From: Photobacterium piscicola
GTDB lineage: Bacteria; Pseudomonadota; Gammaproteobacteria; Enterobacterales; Vibrionaceae
Assembly: GCF_900166965.1 (NCBI RefSeq)
Contig: NZ_FUZI01000010.1
Coordinates: 31,300 to 95,299 of the forward strand
Direction: 5' to 3'
DNA: 64,000 nt
The number at the start of each line of letters is the position of its first letter. Positions within the stretch are counted from its first letter, which is position 1. Of this stretch, positions 33,092 through 42,962 are shown piece after piece. Position numbers and translations under genes: made by a program. The notes under the pieces are model-generated. The model did not search any database. It was not told where the DNA came from and saw nothing but the letters and a program-made list of their open reading frames with translations.

Positions 33092-33730
33092 TTACTTTTT
33101 CAAGTGACCAATAAAACGATTTGATTCTGCAATGGCACTGTTCATATCACGAATAGCACCAGAGATTTCGGTTTGTAATGCATTAAACTGCCCTTGAAGT
33201 GAGCCTATTGCTGCCGCATTGAGGTTATGCTTAAGATATAGGGTGTTATCACGTAAAGTGTCTAAAACAGGCTCCATTTTCTTCTCAGCGCGTTTCATCG
33301 CAGATAGCATTTTATTGTAAGATACTTTTGTCGTTTGTAATTTACGTTGGCTATCACGTTTAAGGTTGGCACTTTTATACAATGACAGTTCTTGCTGCCA
33401 TTCTTCAAACATAGCGTTGGCGACATCTTCAATGGCGGCAATACGATCATTAACATTTTTAACCGCGGCTTCACTGCTTTGATATTGGCTATCAATATCT
33501 TGATAAGCCGATTCAAGATCGCCACCATCAAATTGATTGAGTGCTTTTAGGCCATCAAGGGCGCTGGTAAATTGTTTTTGAGCGTTCTGTTGCGCTTGAT
33601 TGGCATCTTCAACCCGATCAACCATGATATCGCGTTTATAAACTCCGACTTTTTCCATGGCTGAGTAGTAAGCTGTTTGACAGCCTGAAAGTAGGCTAAC
33701 ACTTAGAAAAAGTGCAATAAAATAGGGCAT
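33092..33730 (-). CDS. DUF2959 family lipoprotein
   Basis: 212-residue predicted lipoprotein: signal peptide ending in the lipobox LLSGC (Cys17), then a long alpha-helical, coiled-coil-rich body (EDANQAQQNAQKQFTSALDGL through KMEPVLDTLRDNTLYL) ending in IRDMNSAIAESNRFIG. The pattern fits DUF2959, whose function is unknown. AAGGAG lies 6 bases before the ATG. It stands alone between typA and yihY. Confidence 0.87.
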   Translation of the reverse strand: MPYFIALFLSVSLLSGCQTAYYSAMEKVGVYKRDIMVDRVEDANQAQQNAQKQFTSALDGLKALNQFDGGDLESAYQDIDSQYQSSEAAVKNVNDRIAAIEDVANAMFEEWQQELSLYKSANLKRDSQRKLQTTKVSYNKMLSAMKRAEKKMEPVLDTLRDNTLYLKHNLNAAAIGSLQGQFNALQTEISGAIRDMNSAIAESNRFIGHLKK

Positions 33731-33875
33731 GTTTTGCTCCTTGGTGAAAGATGAAAAATAACAAAAATCACATTACCACTGAGTGCTAACGCAACGATTC
33801 AATAGATAAACTACAGTTACAGCGTGTCACGATAACATGGCTGTATTTGATAACGTATAGGTAGAATTCTCTATT

Positions 33876-34802
33876 ATGGCTGACAAAAAACAACCTGTGA
33901 AATTTGTATTGTGGCAGCGATTGCCGCGAATAATGGAATATTTCAGCTATTTAATCCAGCGTGTAAATCATGACCGTTTAACTGTAATTGCAGGATCAAT
34001 GGCTTATGTGAGCTTACTGTCATTAGTACCGTTATTAACCGTAATAATTTCGGCATTGTCGGTGGTGCCCGCTTTTGCTGGTGTTGGTAATCAAATACAG
34101 CAGTTTGTTATTACACATTTTGTACCAGCCGCCAGTGCGGTTGTGACCACTTATCTTAATGAATTTATTGTTAATGCCGGCAAAATGACCGTGGTTGGTA
34201 TCGGGGCCTTATTTGTGGTTGCAATGATGTTGATTTCTTCAATTGATAAGTCGTTAAATTATATTTGGCGGGTGAAGAAAAAACGGCGTTGGATTATATC
34301 ATTGGCGGTTTATTGGATGATCCTCACTTTAGGCCCGATTCTTTTGGGTTCAAGTATTGCATTGAGTTCCTATGTTGGCTCGTTGGTCTTGTTTGAACAT
34401 CAAGCATTGCACGGTGTGGTGCAGCAGTCATTGCAATGGCTACCGTCAATGATGTCTGGTTTGGCTTTTTTATTGCTCTATGCGCTAGTGCCTAATTGTA
34501 AGGTGCTATTTAAACATGCGTTGCTAGGGGCGTTATGTAGTAGTGTCTTGTTTGAGTTGAGTAAAAAAGGGTTTGTGATTTATTTAGCACATTTTCATTC
34601 CTACCAAATGATTTATGGCGCATTGTCGGTGATCCCTATTTTGTTTGTATGGGTGTATTTGTGTTGGTGTATCGTATTATTGGGAGCAGAGATCACCGCA
34701 AGTTTAGGTGAACGTGGTTTTTGGGATGTTACTCAATCTCAATCACAATTACCGCCAACGACTGCAGTGACCAGCCGTGACAATGATTATAATGAAGATT
34801 AA
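33876..34802 (+). CDS. yihY: YihY/BrkB-family inner membrane protein
   Basis: 308 residues with six predicted membrane helices (SMAYVSLLSLVPLLTVIISAL first). The family motif is LTVIAGSMAYVSLLSLVPL with later SLNYIWRVKKKRRW and LLYALVPN, KHALLGAL. The family was once annotated as ribonuclease BN by error; its real role (possibly transport) is unsettled. The ATG at 33876 starts MADKKQPVKF. dtd follows after 9 bases and then a GNAT/hotdog gene, matching the E. coli yihY-dtd-yiiD order, so the three probably form an operon. Confidence 0.92.
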   Translation: MADKKQPVKFVLWQRLPRIMEYFSYLIQRVNHDRLTVIAGSMAYVSLLSLVPLLTVIISALSVVPAFAGVGNQIQQFVITHFVPAASAVVTTYLNEFIVNAGKMTVVGIGALFVVAMMLISSIDKSLNYIWRVKKKRRWIISLAVYWMILTLGPILLGSSIALSSYVGSLVLFEHQALHGVVQQSLQWLPSMMSGLAFLLLYALVPNCKVLFKHALLGALCSSVLFELSKKGFVIYLAHFHSYQMIYGALSVIPILFVWVYLCWCIVLLGAEITASLGERGFWDVTQSQSQLPPTTAVTSRDNDYNED

Positions 34803-34811
34803 GGAACAACA

Positions 34812-35249
34812 ATGATTGCGTTAATTCAACGGGTAAGTGAAGCCTCAGTGACTGTTGATGGCACAGTAACGGGTGCTATTGGCTCTGGTTTGTTGGTGCT
34901 ATTAGGGGTTGAAAAAGGTGATGATGAAACCAAAGCCCAAAAACTGCGGGACAAAGTGTTGGGTTATCGTATCTTCAGTGATGCTGACGATAAAATGAAT
35001 CTTAATGTTCAGCAGGCGCAAGGTAGCGTGCTGGTGGTATCACAATTTACGTTGGCGGCAGAGACTAAAAAAGGTATGCGTCCTGGATTTTCGACAGGAG
35101 CTGCGCCGATTGAAGCTGAACGCTTGTACCAATATTTTGTCGAACAATGTAAGGCACAGCCAATTGTAACTGAAACGGGCGTGTTTGGCGCCGATATGAA
35201 GGTGGCATTAGTTAATGATGGACCGGTAACGTTTTGGTTGCAGGTTTAA
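34812..35249 (+). CDS. dtd: D-aminoacyl-tRNA deacylase
   Basis: 145-residue homodimeric enzyme that removes D-amino acids (and glycine from tRNA-Ala) from mischarged tRNA. Both DTD signature motifs are present: VVSQFTLAA (the -SQxT- active-site segment) and the C-terminal NDGPVTFWL (-NxGPVT-). An AAGGA ribosome site lies 6 bases before the ATG. Second gene of the yihY-dtd-yiiD cluster. Confidence 0.97.
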   Translation: MIALIQRVSEASVTVDGTVTGAIGSGLLVLLGVEKGDDETKAQKLRDKVLGYRIFSDADDKMNLNVQQAQGSVLVVSQFTLAAETKKGMRPGFSTGAAPIEAERLYQYFVEQCKAQPIVTETGVFGADMKVALVNDGPVTFWLQV

Positions 35250-35309
35250 ACCTAGGGTTGTGAATTTACGCTTTTAATGGCTGTAGACAATTGAGAAGAG
35301 AGGGAATGC

Positions 35310-36239
35310 ATGTTTCGATTAGTCACTCCGCAAACCGAACAACAGTTTGCACGTTATTATCATTTTCGTTGGCAAATGCTACGTCAACCATGGCAAATGC
35401 CGTTGGGATCAGAGCGTGATGCTTATGATGATGTCAGTGCACATCGAATGTTAGTTGATAATGATGACAACGTGGTGGCAATTGGACGTTTGTATATTAC
35501 GCCAGATAATGAAGGGCAAGTGCGTTATATGGCAGTTGATACGGCGGTACAACACCACGGGCTAGGTGGAATGGTGTTAATGGCACTGGAATCGCTAGCA
35601 CGTTATGACGGCGCTAAACGGTTAGTGTGTAATGCCCGTGAAGCGGCTATTCCCTTTTATATTAAAAATGGTTTTGAGAGTCGTGGTGAGTTAAGTGATG
35701 AGAGTGGTCCAATGCGGCATCAGCAAATGGTGAAACCACTGTCACCGTTGACGGATGTTGCTCGTCAGCCTCAATGGTGTCAGGAACTACAATCATTATG
35801 GCAAAGCCAGATACCGATTAGTGACAAAATGGGGATTAAAATTAACCAATACACCGGTTATCGATTTGAAGTTAGCGCGTTGTTCAATGCCAATATTAAT
35901 CCCAATGAATTTATGTTTGCTGGCAGTATTTTTACCATGGCAACCTTAGCGGGCTGGGGCTTTATTTGGTTGTTGCTTAAAGAACGAGGCTTACAAGGTA
36001 ATATTATTTTAGTTGATAGTCACATTCGTTACTCTGCCCCAGTCACTGAGCGTCCAATCGCGGTCACCACCCTTGAGCATTTACGTGGTGATTTTGATCG
36101 TATCACTCAACAGCGCAAAGGACGGATCACGGTTGATGTTAATGTTCAATGTGGCAAAACGGTTTCATCCACTTTTACAGGAACGTATTTAGTGTTACCT
36201 GTACACAATGAATCAACCGTTGAACTTGATACGCCTTGA
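35310..36239 (+). CDS. yiiD: GNAT acetyltransferase fused to a hotdog thioesterase domain (YiiD type)
   Basis: 309-residue two-domain protein. Residues 1-145 form a GNAT domain (motif A VRYMAVDTAVQHHGLGGMVLMALE; IPFYIKNGFESRGEL). Residues about 160-305 form a hotdog thioesterase-like domain (PISDKMGIKINQY, FNANINPNEFMFAGSIFT, GWGFIWLLLKERGLQG, IRYSAPV). E. coli YiiD (FabY) has the same fusion and has been linked to initiation of fatty acid synthesis; the role here is inferred. The last 94 bases overlap the end of the convergent AsmA-like gene. Confidence 0.88.
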   Translation: MFRLVTPQTEQQFARYYHFRWQMLRQPWQMPLGSERDAYDDVSAHRMLVDNDDNVVAIGRLYITPDNEGQVRYMAVDTAVQHHGLGGMVLMALESLARYDGAKRLVCNAREAAIPFYIKNGFESRGELSDESGPMRHQQMVKPLSPLTDVARQPQWCQELQSLWQSQIPISDKMGIKINQYTGYRFEVSALFNANINPNEFMFAGSIFTMATLAGWGFIWLLLKERGLQGNIILVDSHIRYSAPVTERPIAVTTLEHLRGDFDRITQQRKGRITVDVNVQCGKTVSSTFTGTYLVLPVHNESTVELDTP

Positions 36240-38173
36240 TGCCATGAACGGATCAGTTGCTGACAGCCCGTGGTTAATGTCAGTTGAAGTTGCTGCTGTT
36301 GGGAATTGACAAGATTCCATTGCCCCGCCATGTTTAATCCAAAATTATCACCAGTAATGGTTAATGGCGATAATTGGATGGTGCCATCTTGTGCCGTTAT
36401 TGTCAGTGGCGGTGTTGTGAGTTGTAGCGGTGATGCGACAGTAGGCGTTGTTGCTGATTGACTCTCGACGGTAATATTCGATTGCTGCCATTGGGTTAAT
36501 AATTGTTGAGGGGTGATATTATCTAATGCCAATTGACGCAAGGCAATATTAGCACTACCTGTTAAATGCGTATTAAAATCACGCCAACTACTGGCGTGAC
36601 CGTTGAGTTTTATTTGGGTGTCGATTGCCCCTGTTAGTGGAAGCGGTAATGCTAACCAACGGTATAATATTTGGGCGGGTATGGTGTCGCCCATCATGGT
36701 TAATTGCCATGGTCTGTGCGGTGTTTCAAGTGACATTCGCGCGCGCGCTTTTAACATGCCGTGTTTAAATGGTAATACCAATTTATCTAACTGCCATTGA
36801 CCAGCATTACTGTGCATGGTCGCGATGGCTTGGTTCATCACAATTTGATTGATACTGCCAAAGCCTAAGTTAGCCTCAATAGAACCTTGCCATAATCCCC
36901 ACTGATTATTTTGTTTCAGTACCGTGTCTTGTGCATCAATATCAATGCCCGCTAATTGAAACGGAATATGAGAGGTTGATGAGGTGATTTGACTATTATT
37001 AATGTTGATTTTTTTTGCTATCACATCGGTGTATTGCTGCTGCCATTGTTGCCATTTCTGGTGCCAATTCTTCCCTACAAACCATTTAATACCACTGGCT
37101 TTTAGATCATTAATAAATAGTTGCTGTGGATCGATCCAGCCATCAACACGAACAAAACCTTGCATAATATGAGCTGACATACCGTGGCTGATTATTTGCT
37201 GAGGCATAAATTGTAATTCAGCTAATGGTTGCTCAAAATTAAGTTGTTGCCATTGGGCATGGCCGGCACTAAACGATAAGCGACTGTCTTTTTGCTGCCA
37301 GTAAGTGAGTGGCCACTGCCAATTTTTCAACGATAAATTAATATCATCGGCTCCCCACTGTGGTAACTCAATACTACTGTTGACTATATCGATACGGTTA
37401 AATGTAATGGTTTTTAAGCCTGTGATGGGGTGGCTAAGTTGCTGTCGCCAAGTATCAAATAATTGTTGGTCTTGTAGGTGAAAGCGACTGATAGTGAGTT
37501 GGTCTACCGTTAAATTGTGACTGTGATTATCTAGCTGAGCTTGGGCGGTGACCGTCGCTTGGTGCCACAGACCTGAAATACCATTAAATTGCCATTGTTG
37601 ATCGTGTTTGTCAGCATTGAGTAGCAGTTGTTGTAATTGTAATTGGTGCCACTGGATGCTGGTGGCGCTCATTTTAAAGCTGCCGTTAAAGCTCTGCCAC
37701 CACGGTGTATTTGGTTGAGGTGTTTGCCAATTATCCATTTCAATTACCCCGTGTTTAATCTTAAATTCAGGGGTGTTTATATTGGTGTTATTGAGTATTA
37801 AGCGCTTAACCGTTACGGGTGACGATTGACTGAATAGTGGCATGTTAACTGCGGTAATATTATTAATCTGAACACCGTCAAAGACTGGTTTATGGTCAGT
37901 AAGGCTGGATTTGGATAACCATAATGTAATGCTATCAGCGTTAAGCAATACCTGTTGGTGCTGGGTGATTTCTGCTCGTTCTAATGTGATTTGATAAGGG
38001 GTTCGAATATCGTAATCAATCTTTTTAGCGAACACTTGGTAAGGTGATAGGTGTGTGAGGGCAAAATTTAATAATGGTTGATTATAACGTGTATGTAATA
38101 ACCCAATCAAAGTGGTCAAACTCACAACGACAATTAATATAAAAATAAGCACTACTTTGCTCAACAGTCGCAT
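36146..38173 (-). CDS. AsmA-family protein
   Basis: 675-residue AsmA-like protein: a single N-terminal membrane anchor (residues 5-27) followed by a large beta-rich periplasmic part with repeats of the AsmA fold (for example HGVIEMDNWQTP, ASSWRDFNTHLTGSANIALRQLAL, LDNITPQQLL and a final LSPLTITGDNFGLNMAGQWNL). AsmA-type proteins are thought to bridge inner and outer membranes and move phospholipids. AAGGAA precedes the ATG. Sequence is rich in Gln, His and Trp. Its 3' end overlaps the opposite-strand yiiD by 94 bases, so no terminator separates them. Confidence 0.85.
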   Translation of the reverse strand: MRLLSKVVLIFILIVVVSLTTLIGLLHTRYNQPLLNFALTHLSPYQVFAKKIDYDIRTPYQITLERAEITQHQQVLLNADSITLWLSKSSLTDHKPVFDGVQINNITAVNMPLFSQSSPVTVKRLILNNTNINTPEFKIKHGVIEMDNWQTPQPNTPWWQSFNGSFKMSATSIQWHQLQLQQLLLNADKHDQQWQFNGISGLWHQATVTAQAQLDNHSHNLTVDQLTISRFHLQDQQLFDTWRQQLSHPITGLKTITFNRIDIVNSSIELPQWGADDINLSLKNWQWPLTYWQQKDSRLSFSAGHAQWQQLNFEQPLAELQFMPQQIISHGMSAHIMQGFVRVDGWIDPQQLFINDLKASGIKWFVGKNWHQKWQQWQQQYTDVIAKKININNSQITSSTSHIPFQLAGIDIDAQDTVLKQNNQWGLWQGSIEANLGFGSINQIVMNQAIATMHSNAGQWQLDKLVLPFKHGMLKARARMSLETPHRPWQLTMMGDTIPAQILYRWLALPLPLTGAIDTQIKLNGHASSWRDFNTHLTGSANIALRQLALDNITPQQLLTQWQQSNITVESQSATTPTVASPLQLTTPPLTITAQDGTIQLSPLTITGDNFGLNMAGQWNLVNSQQQQLQLTLTTGCQQLIRSWHQGVSSSTVDSLCTGNTKYVPVKVDETVLPH

Positions 38174-38288
38174 AATTTTTCCTTGTAAGCGGAAGGCATC
38201 AAATCAATATAAAGGCTTGTTGAGGGTGGGCGAAAAACCATTTTTTAGCAAGTGCTTTGACGGAGGCATTAATGTGAAATATGGTGAT

Positions 38289-38319
38289 AAAAAAACAGCC
38301 CCTAATAAAAGAGGCTGTT
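38289..38319 (-). terminator. Intrinsic terminator after pckA
   Basis: On the minus strand AACAGCC (38319-38313), loop, GGCTGTT (38300-38294), followed by a run of T down to 38289. Confidence 0.8.
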
Positions 38320-38345
38320 AACGGATAATCCAATGAGGAGTGAAA

Positions 38346-39977
38346 TTAACCGAGTTGTGGGCCTGCTGTGACTAATTGTTGGCCTTCTTGAGTATCAGTG
38401 TACTTATCAAAGTTAGTAATAAAGCGATTAGCTAAATCTTCAGCTTTGCTTTGCCACTGCAGTGGATCAGTGTAAGTATCACGTGGATCAAGAATCGTTG
38501 GATCAACACCTGGTAATGATGTTGGCACCGTTAGATTGAAGATTGGAATTTGCTTAGTATTTGCTTCATCAATTGAGCCATCAAGGATTGCATCAATGAT
38601 TGCACGTGTATCTTGAATTGAAATACGTTTACCTGTGCCGTTCCAACCTGTGTTTACTAAGTAAGCTTCAGCGCCTGCAGCTTCCATACGCTTAACTAAT
38701 ACTTCTGCATATTGAGTTGGGTGTAGGGTTAGGAATGCATTACCAAAACATGCAGAGAACGTTGGTGTTGGTTCAGTAATACCACGCTCAGTACCCGCTA
38801 ACTTAGCGGTAAAACCTGAAAGGAAGTGGTATTTTGTTTGTTCTGGTGTCAATTTAGATACTGGCGGTAATACACCAAAAGCATCAGCTGATAAGAAGAT
38901 CACTTTATTGGCATGACCGCCTTTTGATACTGGCTTAACGATATTTTCGATATGGTAAATTGGGTACGAAACACGAGTGTTTTCAGTTTTTGAGTTATCG
39001 TCAAAATCAATTGAACCATTACCACGAACAGTAACGTTCTCTAACAAGGCATCACGACGAATGGCATTGTAGATATCAGGTTCTGCTTCTTTTGATAGGT
39101 TGATAGTTTTTGCGTAGCAACCACCTTCAAAGTTAAATACGCCGTGATCATCCCAGCCATGTTCATCATCACCAATTAATGCGCGTTTAGGATCGGTTGA
39201 TAGGGTTGTTTTACCTGTGCCTGAAAGACCAAAGAATACTGCCACATCGCCTTCTTGGCTCATGTTGGCTGAACAGTGCATCGATGCAATACCTTGCAGT
39301 GGTAAAAAGTAGTTCATCATCGCGAACATACCTTTCTTCATCTCACCGCCGTACCATGTACCACCAATTAACTGCATTTTTTCGCTAAGGTTGAAAACGG
39401 TGAAGTTTTCAGAGTTCATGCCGTGTTCTTTCCACTTAGGGTTGGTGCATTTTGAGCCATTCATGATCACAAAATCAGGTTCAAAATTTTCAAGTTCAGC
39501 GTCTGTTGGACGAATGAACATGTTTTTCACAAAGTGTGCCTGCCATGCGACTTCCGTGATCACGCGAATACAAAGGCGAGTATCAGGGTTAGCACCACAA
39601 TAACCATCAACAACAAAAAGGCGCTTGTTCGATAGTTGGTTGGTGACTAATTCTTTAAGATCTAGCCACGCGGTTTGAGTAAGGGCTTTGTTGTCATTCT
39701 TACCTTGATCTGACCACCACAATGTATCTTTGGTAGTGTTATCACGCACAATAAATTTATCTTGTGGTGAACGACCTGTAAAAATGCCTGTATCAACAGA
39801 TACAGCACCCAGCTCAGTAACTATACCGCGCTCGTAACCTTCAAGTTCTGGTTTGGTTTCTTCATTGAAAAGAACTTCGTATGATGGGTTACGAATAACA
39901 TCTGTAACATTGGTAATACCGTATTGGGATAAATCCATGTTGTTTGCAACCTTATTATCGACACAAGTAGTGATCAT
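38346..39977 (-). CDS. pckA: Phosphoenolpyruvate carboxykinase (ATP)
   Basis: Gluconeogenic enzyme making phosphoenolpyruvate from oxaloacetate and ATP. 543 residues from the ATG at 39977, which has AGGAG 6 bases upstream; the frame is open to 40013. Family motifs: [10 protein letters not shown], the Walker A-like kinase loop [11 protein letters not shown], the metal-binding [19 protein letters not shown], and [16 protein letters not shown] [11 protein letters not shown]. Monocistronic and leftward. A CRP-like TGTGATAGTGGTCAAT lies upstream at 40145-40160; CRP control of pckA is plausible but unproven here. Confidence 0.97.
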   Translation of the reverse strand: MITTCVDNKVANNMDLSQYGITNVTDVIRNPSYEVLFNEETKPELEGYERGIVTELGAVSVDTGIFTGRSPQDKFIVRDNTTKDTLWWSDQGKNDNKALTQTAWLDLKELVTNQLSNKRLFVVDGYCGANPDTRLCIRVITEVAWQAHFVKNMFIRPTDAELENFEPDFVIMNGSKCTNPKWKEHGMNSENFTVFNLSEKMQLIGGTWYGGEMKKGMFAMMNYFLPLQGIASMHCSANMSQEGDVAVFFGLSGTGKTTLSTDPKRALIGDDEHGWDDHGVFNFEGGCYAKTINLSKEAEPDIYNAIRRDALLENVTVRGNGSIDFDDNSKTENTRVSYPIYHIENIVKPVSKGGHANKVIFLSADAFGVLPPVSKLTPEQTKYHFLSGFTAKLAGTERGITEPTPTFSACFGNAFLTLHPTQYAEVLVKRMEAAGAEAYLVNTGWNGTGKRISIQDTRAIIDAILDGSIDEANTKQIPIFNLTVPTSLPGVDPTILDPRDTYTDPLQWQSKAEDLANRFITNFDKYTDTQEGQQLVTAGPQLG

Positions 39978-40308
39978 TGGTGCTCCTAGGGTAAGATGTT
40001 GTTTAACTGTCAATCATGCTAACAACCCTAAACCGCTAAATCAGGGACGGTCATCAAAAAACCGACCATCATTTTGTTAATTTTAGGTAAAAATGTCGAG
40101 ATCGCGAGGGGTTTTATTTTGCTAAAATGTTAAATTTTATTTGTTGTGATAGTGGTCAATTTTTACGCTGTGTGATTGCAAAAAAAGCACAAATAAAGTT
40201 GAAATGTAAACTCGTATACGGTGTGGCGATGACAGGATTAAAAATAACAATAAAAAAAGCCGGCATTATTAGCCGGCCTTTAATGACAAAATGATGTGAG
40301 GTAGTGAA
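39978..40308. other. Gap between hslO and pckA holding the hslO terminator and pckA promoter region
   Basis: 331 bases. On the minus strand the hslO terminator is at 40252-40277. TGTGATAGTGGTCAAT (40145-40160) is a partial CRP-site match (8 of 10 at conserved positions). No gene was seen. Confidence 0.4.
40252..40277 (-). terminator. Intrinsic terminator after hslO
   Basis: On the minus strand GCCGGC (40277-40272), loop TAATAATT-like, GCCGGC (40264-40259), followed by seven T. Confidence 0.85.
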
Positions 40309-41187
40309 TTAGTGAATTTGATCACTATCAGCAGCGCTAGCACTATTGTCACGTAGTGCTGCTACATCAATACTATCGAAATCATAGCTAGTGCCACAAT
40401 AGTCACAATGCAGTGATACTTTGCCATCGTCAGCAATAATTTTATCAATCTCTGCTGGTTGAACACTCATGATTGCCGCGGCACTACGCTCACGTGAACA
40501 ACCACATTCAAAGCTTACTGGTTGTGGTTCAAATAATTGCACTTGCTCTTGGTGGTAAAGACGATATAGCACATCTTGTGCTTCAAGCGTAAATAGCTCA
40601 TCATCTTTAACTGTTTCAGTTAGCGCTTCTAAATGTTCAAAGTCGCCTTCTGTGCCGGTGCCATCTGGCATGATTTGTAATAACATTCCCGCCGCTTTTA
40701 CTTGGTCGTCAATTGCGCCAGTACGTAACCAGATACGGGTTTTTAATTGCTCTGAATTTTTGAAGTAACTTTCAAGACACTCAGCCAGTGTATCGCCATC
40801 AAGACCCACAACACCTTGGTAACGCTCACCCTTGGTCGGCGTAATGGTGATCACCATATGACCTTTACCCATTAAGTCATGAATAGTTCCCGCTTTTACA
40901 TCGCCATTCCAGCGCGCTACACCACGTAGTTGCTGATTATGATCGCCGTTGATTACCGCTAAGCTTACAGGACCATCACCTTGTACTTGAACGGTAATAG
41001 AACCTTCAAATTTTAAGGTTGCCGTTAATAGGCTGGTTGCTACCAATAATTCACCCAATAATGTTGCTACGGGTGCTGGGTAGTTTTTATCCGCAATAAT
41101 TTGTTGGTAAGTTTGACTTACTTGTACCAATTCACCGCGAACAGCTGCGCCGTCGAAAAGGTAACGGTTTAAACTATCGTTTGTCAT
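40309..41187 (-). CDS. hslO: Redox-regulated chaperone Hsp33
   Basis: 292-residue holdase activated by oxidation. The C-terminal zinc switch has the four cysteines in ECGCS (CxC) and HCDYCGT (CxxC), residues about 230-268. Other family blocks are [24 protein letters not shown] and [15 protein letters not shown] lies 11 bases before the ATG. hslR follows upstream in the same orientation, as in the E. coli hslR-hslO pair. Confidence 0.97.
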   Translation of the reverse strand: MTNDSLNRYLFDGAAVRGELVQVSQTYQQIIADKNYPAPVATLLGELLVATSLLTATLKFEGSITVQVQGDGPVSLAVINGDHNQQLRGVARWNGDVKAGTIHDLMGKGHMVITITPTKGERYQGVVGLDGDTLAECLESYFKNSEQLKTRIWLRTGAIDDQVKAAGMLLQIMPDGTGTEGDFEHLEALTETVKDDELFTLEAQDVLYRLYHQEQVQLFEPQPVSFECGCSRERSAAAIMSVQPAEIDKIIADDGKVSLHCDYCGTSYDFDSIDVAALRDNSASAADSDQIH

Positions 41188-41341
41188 GAGTATGTATTCT
41201 CCAACTATAGAGCCAACCCAATAAAGGGATAAAATGAACAGTAATTACTTTATGGTCAACGCCGCAACCAAGGCGGGTTAAACCGTTGCAATAAAGCACT
41301 CATTGTTGAAATTATAATTTAATAGGTTGGCACTGAGTTAT

Positions 41342-41752
41342 TTATTCAGATGCGTTAATATTTTTGAATCGCATAATATCGCGACGTTGCTTTTTATCCG
41401 GTCGTTTTTCTGGACTTGGATTGTCATAAGCATTGAGTTTGCGCATTTTTGCTGTCTGTTCGCGGGCTGTAATACTTTCAGCCGTTTCTCGATAGAGCAG
41501 TTGTGCTTCTGGTGCGCCACGGCGGCAGTCAGAAATTTGTTCGATGATAAGGATTTTCTCATCGTTACCCTGCCGTAATTTTACCGTTGCGCCAAGCTCA
41601 ATAATTTTACTTGGTTTTGAGCGTTGGCCATTGTACTGCACTTTACCGCCATCGATCATAGTGCGAGCAATTGAACGTGTTTTGTAAAAGCGGGCAGCCC
41701 ATAACCATTTATCAAGACGAACCTGTTTAATATTCGAGGTGTTTTGACCCAT
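41342..41752 (-). CDS. hslR: Heat shock protein Hsp15 (S4-domain ribosome rescue factor)
   Basis: 136 residues, basic. The S4 RNA-binding domain (VRLDKWLWAARFYKTRSIA through GATVKLRQG) is followed by a lysine/arginine-rich C-terminus. Hsp15 binds 50S subunits that carry stalled nascent chains. I chose the ATG at 41752 with AAAGG 8 bases upstream; a GTG directly before it (41755) is also possible. It lies upstream of hslO with a 154-base gap that contains no gene. Confidence 0.94.
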   Translation of the reverse strand: MGQNTSNIKQVRLDKWLWAARFYKTRSIARTMIDGGKVQYNGQRSKPSKIIELGATVKLRQGNDEKILIIEQISDCRRGAPEAQLLYRETAESITAREQTAKMRKLNAYDNPSPEKRPDKKQRRDIMRFKNINASE

Positions 41753-42003
41753 CACGGTGCCTTTATTTGCTGAAACGATAAATTATCACATTCTGCTAAT
41801 AACAACAGTAGTGCGACTATTTATTATAAATGGTGATATTAACCTAGGATTTCAATCACTGAATTAGAATTTATTACAAAAAATCAGTAAATTCTTAGAT
41901 ACTATGGCGTTTTGTTTGGATTATTAAATAGTATTTCAATGATTAACAGGCGATCATAGTCCATTCAATTTTAGAGTGCGGCTGCACTGTATTTCTCTGT
42001 TTA

Positions 42004-42912
42004 ATGGTAGTTGGTATTTTAACAATGGATTTCACTATGCTTGCTTCAAAATGGTTTGCGACTGCAGCAACCAAACGCCCGTTATCATTACAATCTGTCA
42101 CGCGTATTTTAACTTGTGGTTTGGTTGTGATATTGGCTTGGGTTATGGGGCGTTTAGTGTGGTCTATTGTCGAACCTGCTCCCATTGTTGCTCGTTGGCA
42201 ACCTCTTGCGATAACTGTGAATACCACCCAACAACAAATACCCGTCAATGAATTATTAAGCTTAAATTTGTTTGGTCGCTATCAAGCAAATGCCGCGCCT
42301 GTTACCAAAACACCGGTTAAACAAGATGCTCCTCAAACGCAATTACGATTAACGTTAGTGGGGGTGGTTGCCAGTTCAACGCCAGCAAAAGCTTTGGCTG
42401 TGGTGACCAATAACGGTAAGCAAAATACCTATGGCATCAATGAAGTGATTGATAATACGCGCGCAACCTTAATAGCTGTCTATAACGATCGCGTGATTAT
42501 TCGAAATAATGGTCGTGACGAAACATTAATGCTTGAAGGATTGAAATTTACTAAGCCTTCGGCAGTGGCCATTGCAGCGCCAAAGAAAAACCGTGGCAAT
42601 AGCGCTGAACTTGCCAAAATAAAACAAGAAATTTTATCTGAGCCACAAAGCTTATTTAGCTACATTCGTTTATCTCAGGTAAAAAAAGACGGCCAAATTG
42701 AAGGCTATCGCGTTAATCCAGGAAAAAATAGAATTTTATTTGATCAAGTCGGTCTTAAAGCCAATGACCTTGCAGTGAGTATTAACGGTAATAGTCTGAC
42801 CGATCCTGCAATTATGGCCAAACTTTGGGGTGAGTTGTCTTCAGCCTCTGATTTTACACTGACGGTTGAACGCAACGGTCAGTTACATGATATCCACATA
42901 GAGCTGCAATAA
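42004..42912 (+). CDS. gspC: Type II secretion protein GspC (EpsC)
   Basis: First gene of the T2SS cluster. A bitopic inner-membrane protein that links the inner-membrane platform to secretin GspD. One TM segment (about residues 38-60, LTCGLVVILAWVMGRLVW), the periplasmic HR domain (residues 85-185, LLSLNLFGRYQ..., QLRLTLVGVVAS, YGINEVI), and a C-terminal PDZ domain (from IKQEILSEPQSLFSYIRLS to TLTVERNGQLHDIHIEL). The start is unclear: ATGs at 42004, 42025 and 42037 all lack a strong ribosome site; TGGA before 42037 is the best of them. Confidence 0.92.
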   Translation: MVVGILTMDFTMLASKWFATAATKRPLSLQSVTRILTCGLVVILAWVMGRLVWSIVEPAPIVARWQPLAITVNTTQQQIPVNELLSLNLFGRYQANAAPVTKTPVKQDAPQTQLRLTLVGVVASSTPAKALAVVTNNGKQNTYGINEVIDNTRATLIAVYNDRVIIRNNGRDETLMLEGLKFTKPSAVAIAAPKKNRGNSAELAKIKQEILSEPQSLFSYIRLSQVKKDGQIEGYRVNPGKNRILFDQVGLKANDLAVSINGNSLTDPAIMAKLWGELSSASDFTLTVERNGQLHDIHIELQ

Positions 42913-42962
42913 CACTTTAGTGCTTAGCTTGAAATGAATATGCGATTACGCAGGAGTTTTTT

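Noticed and set aside
41976..42251. Overlapping frames (41943-42251, both strands) at the start of gspC
   Set aside because: They overlap gspC in other frames, lack ribosome sites and have no family resemblance.
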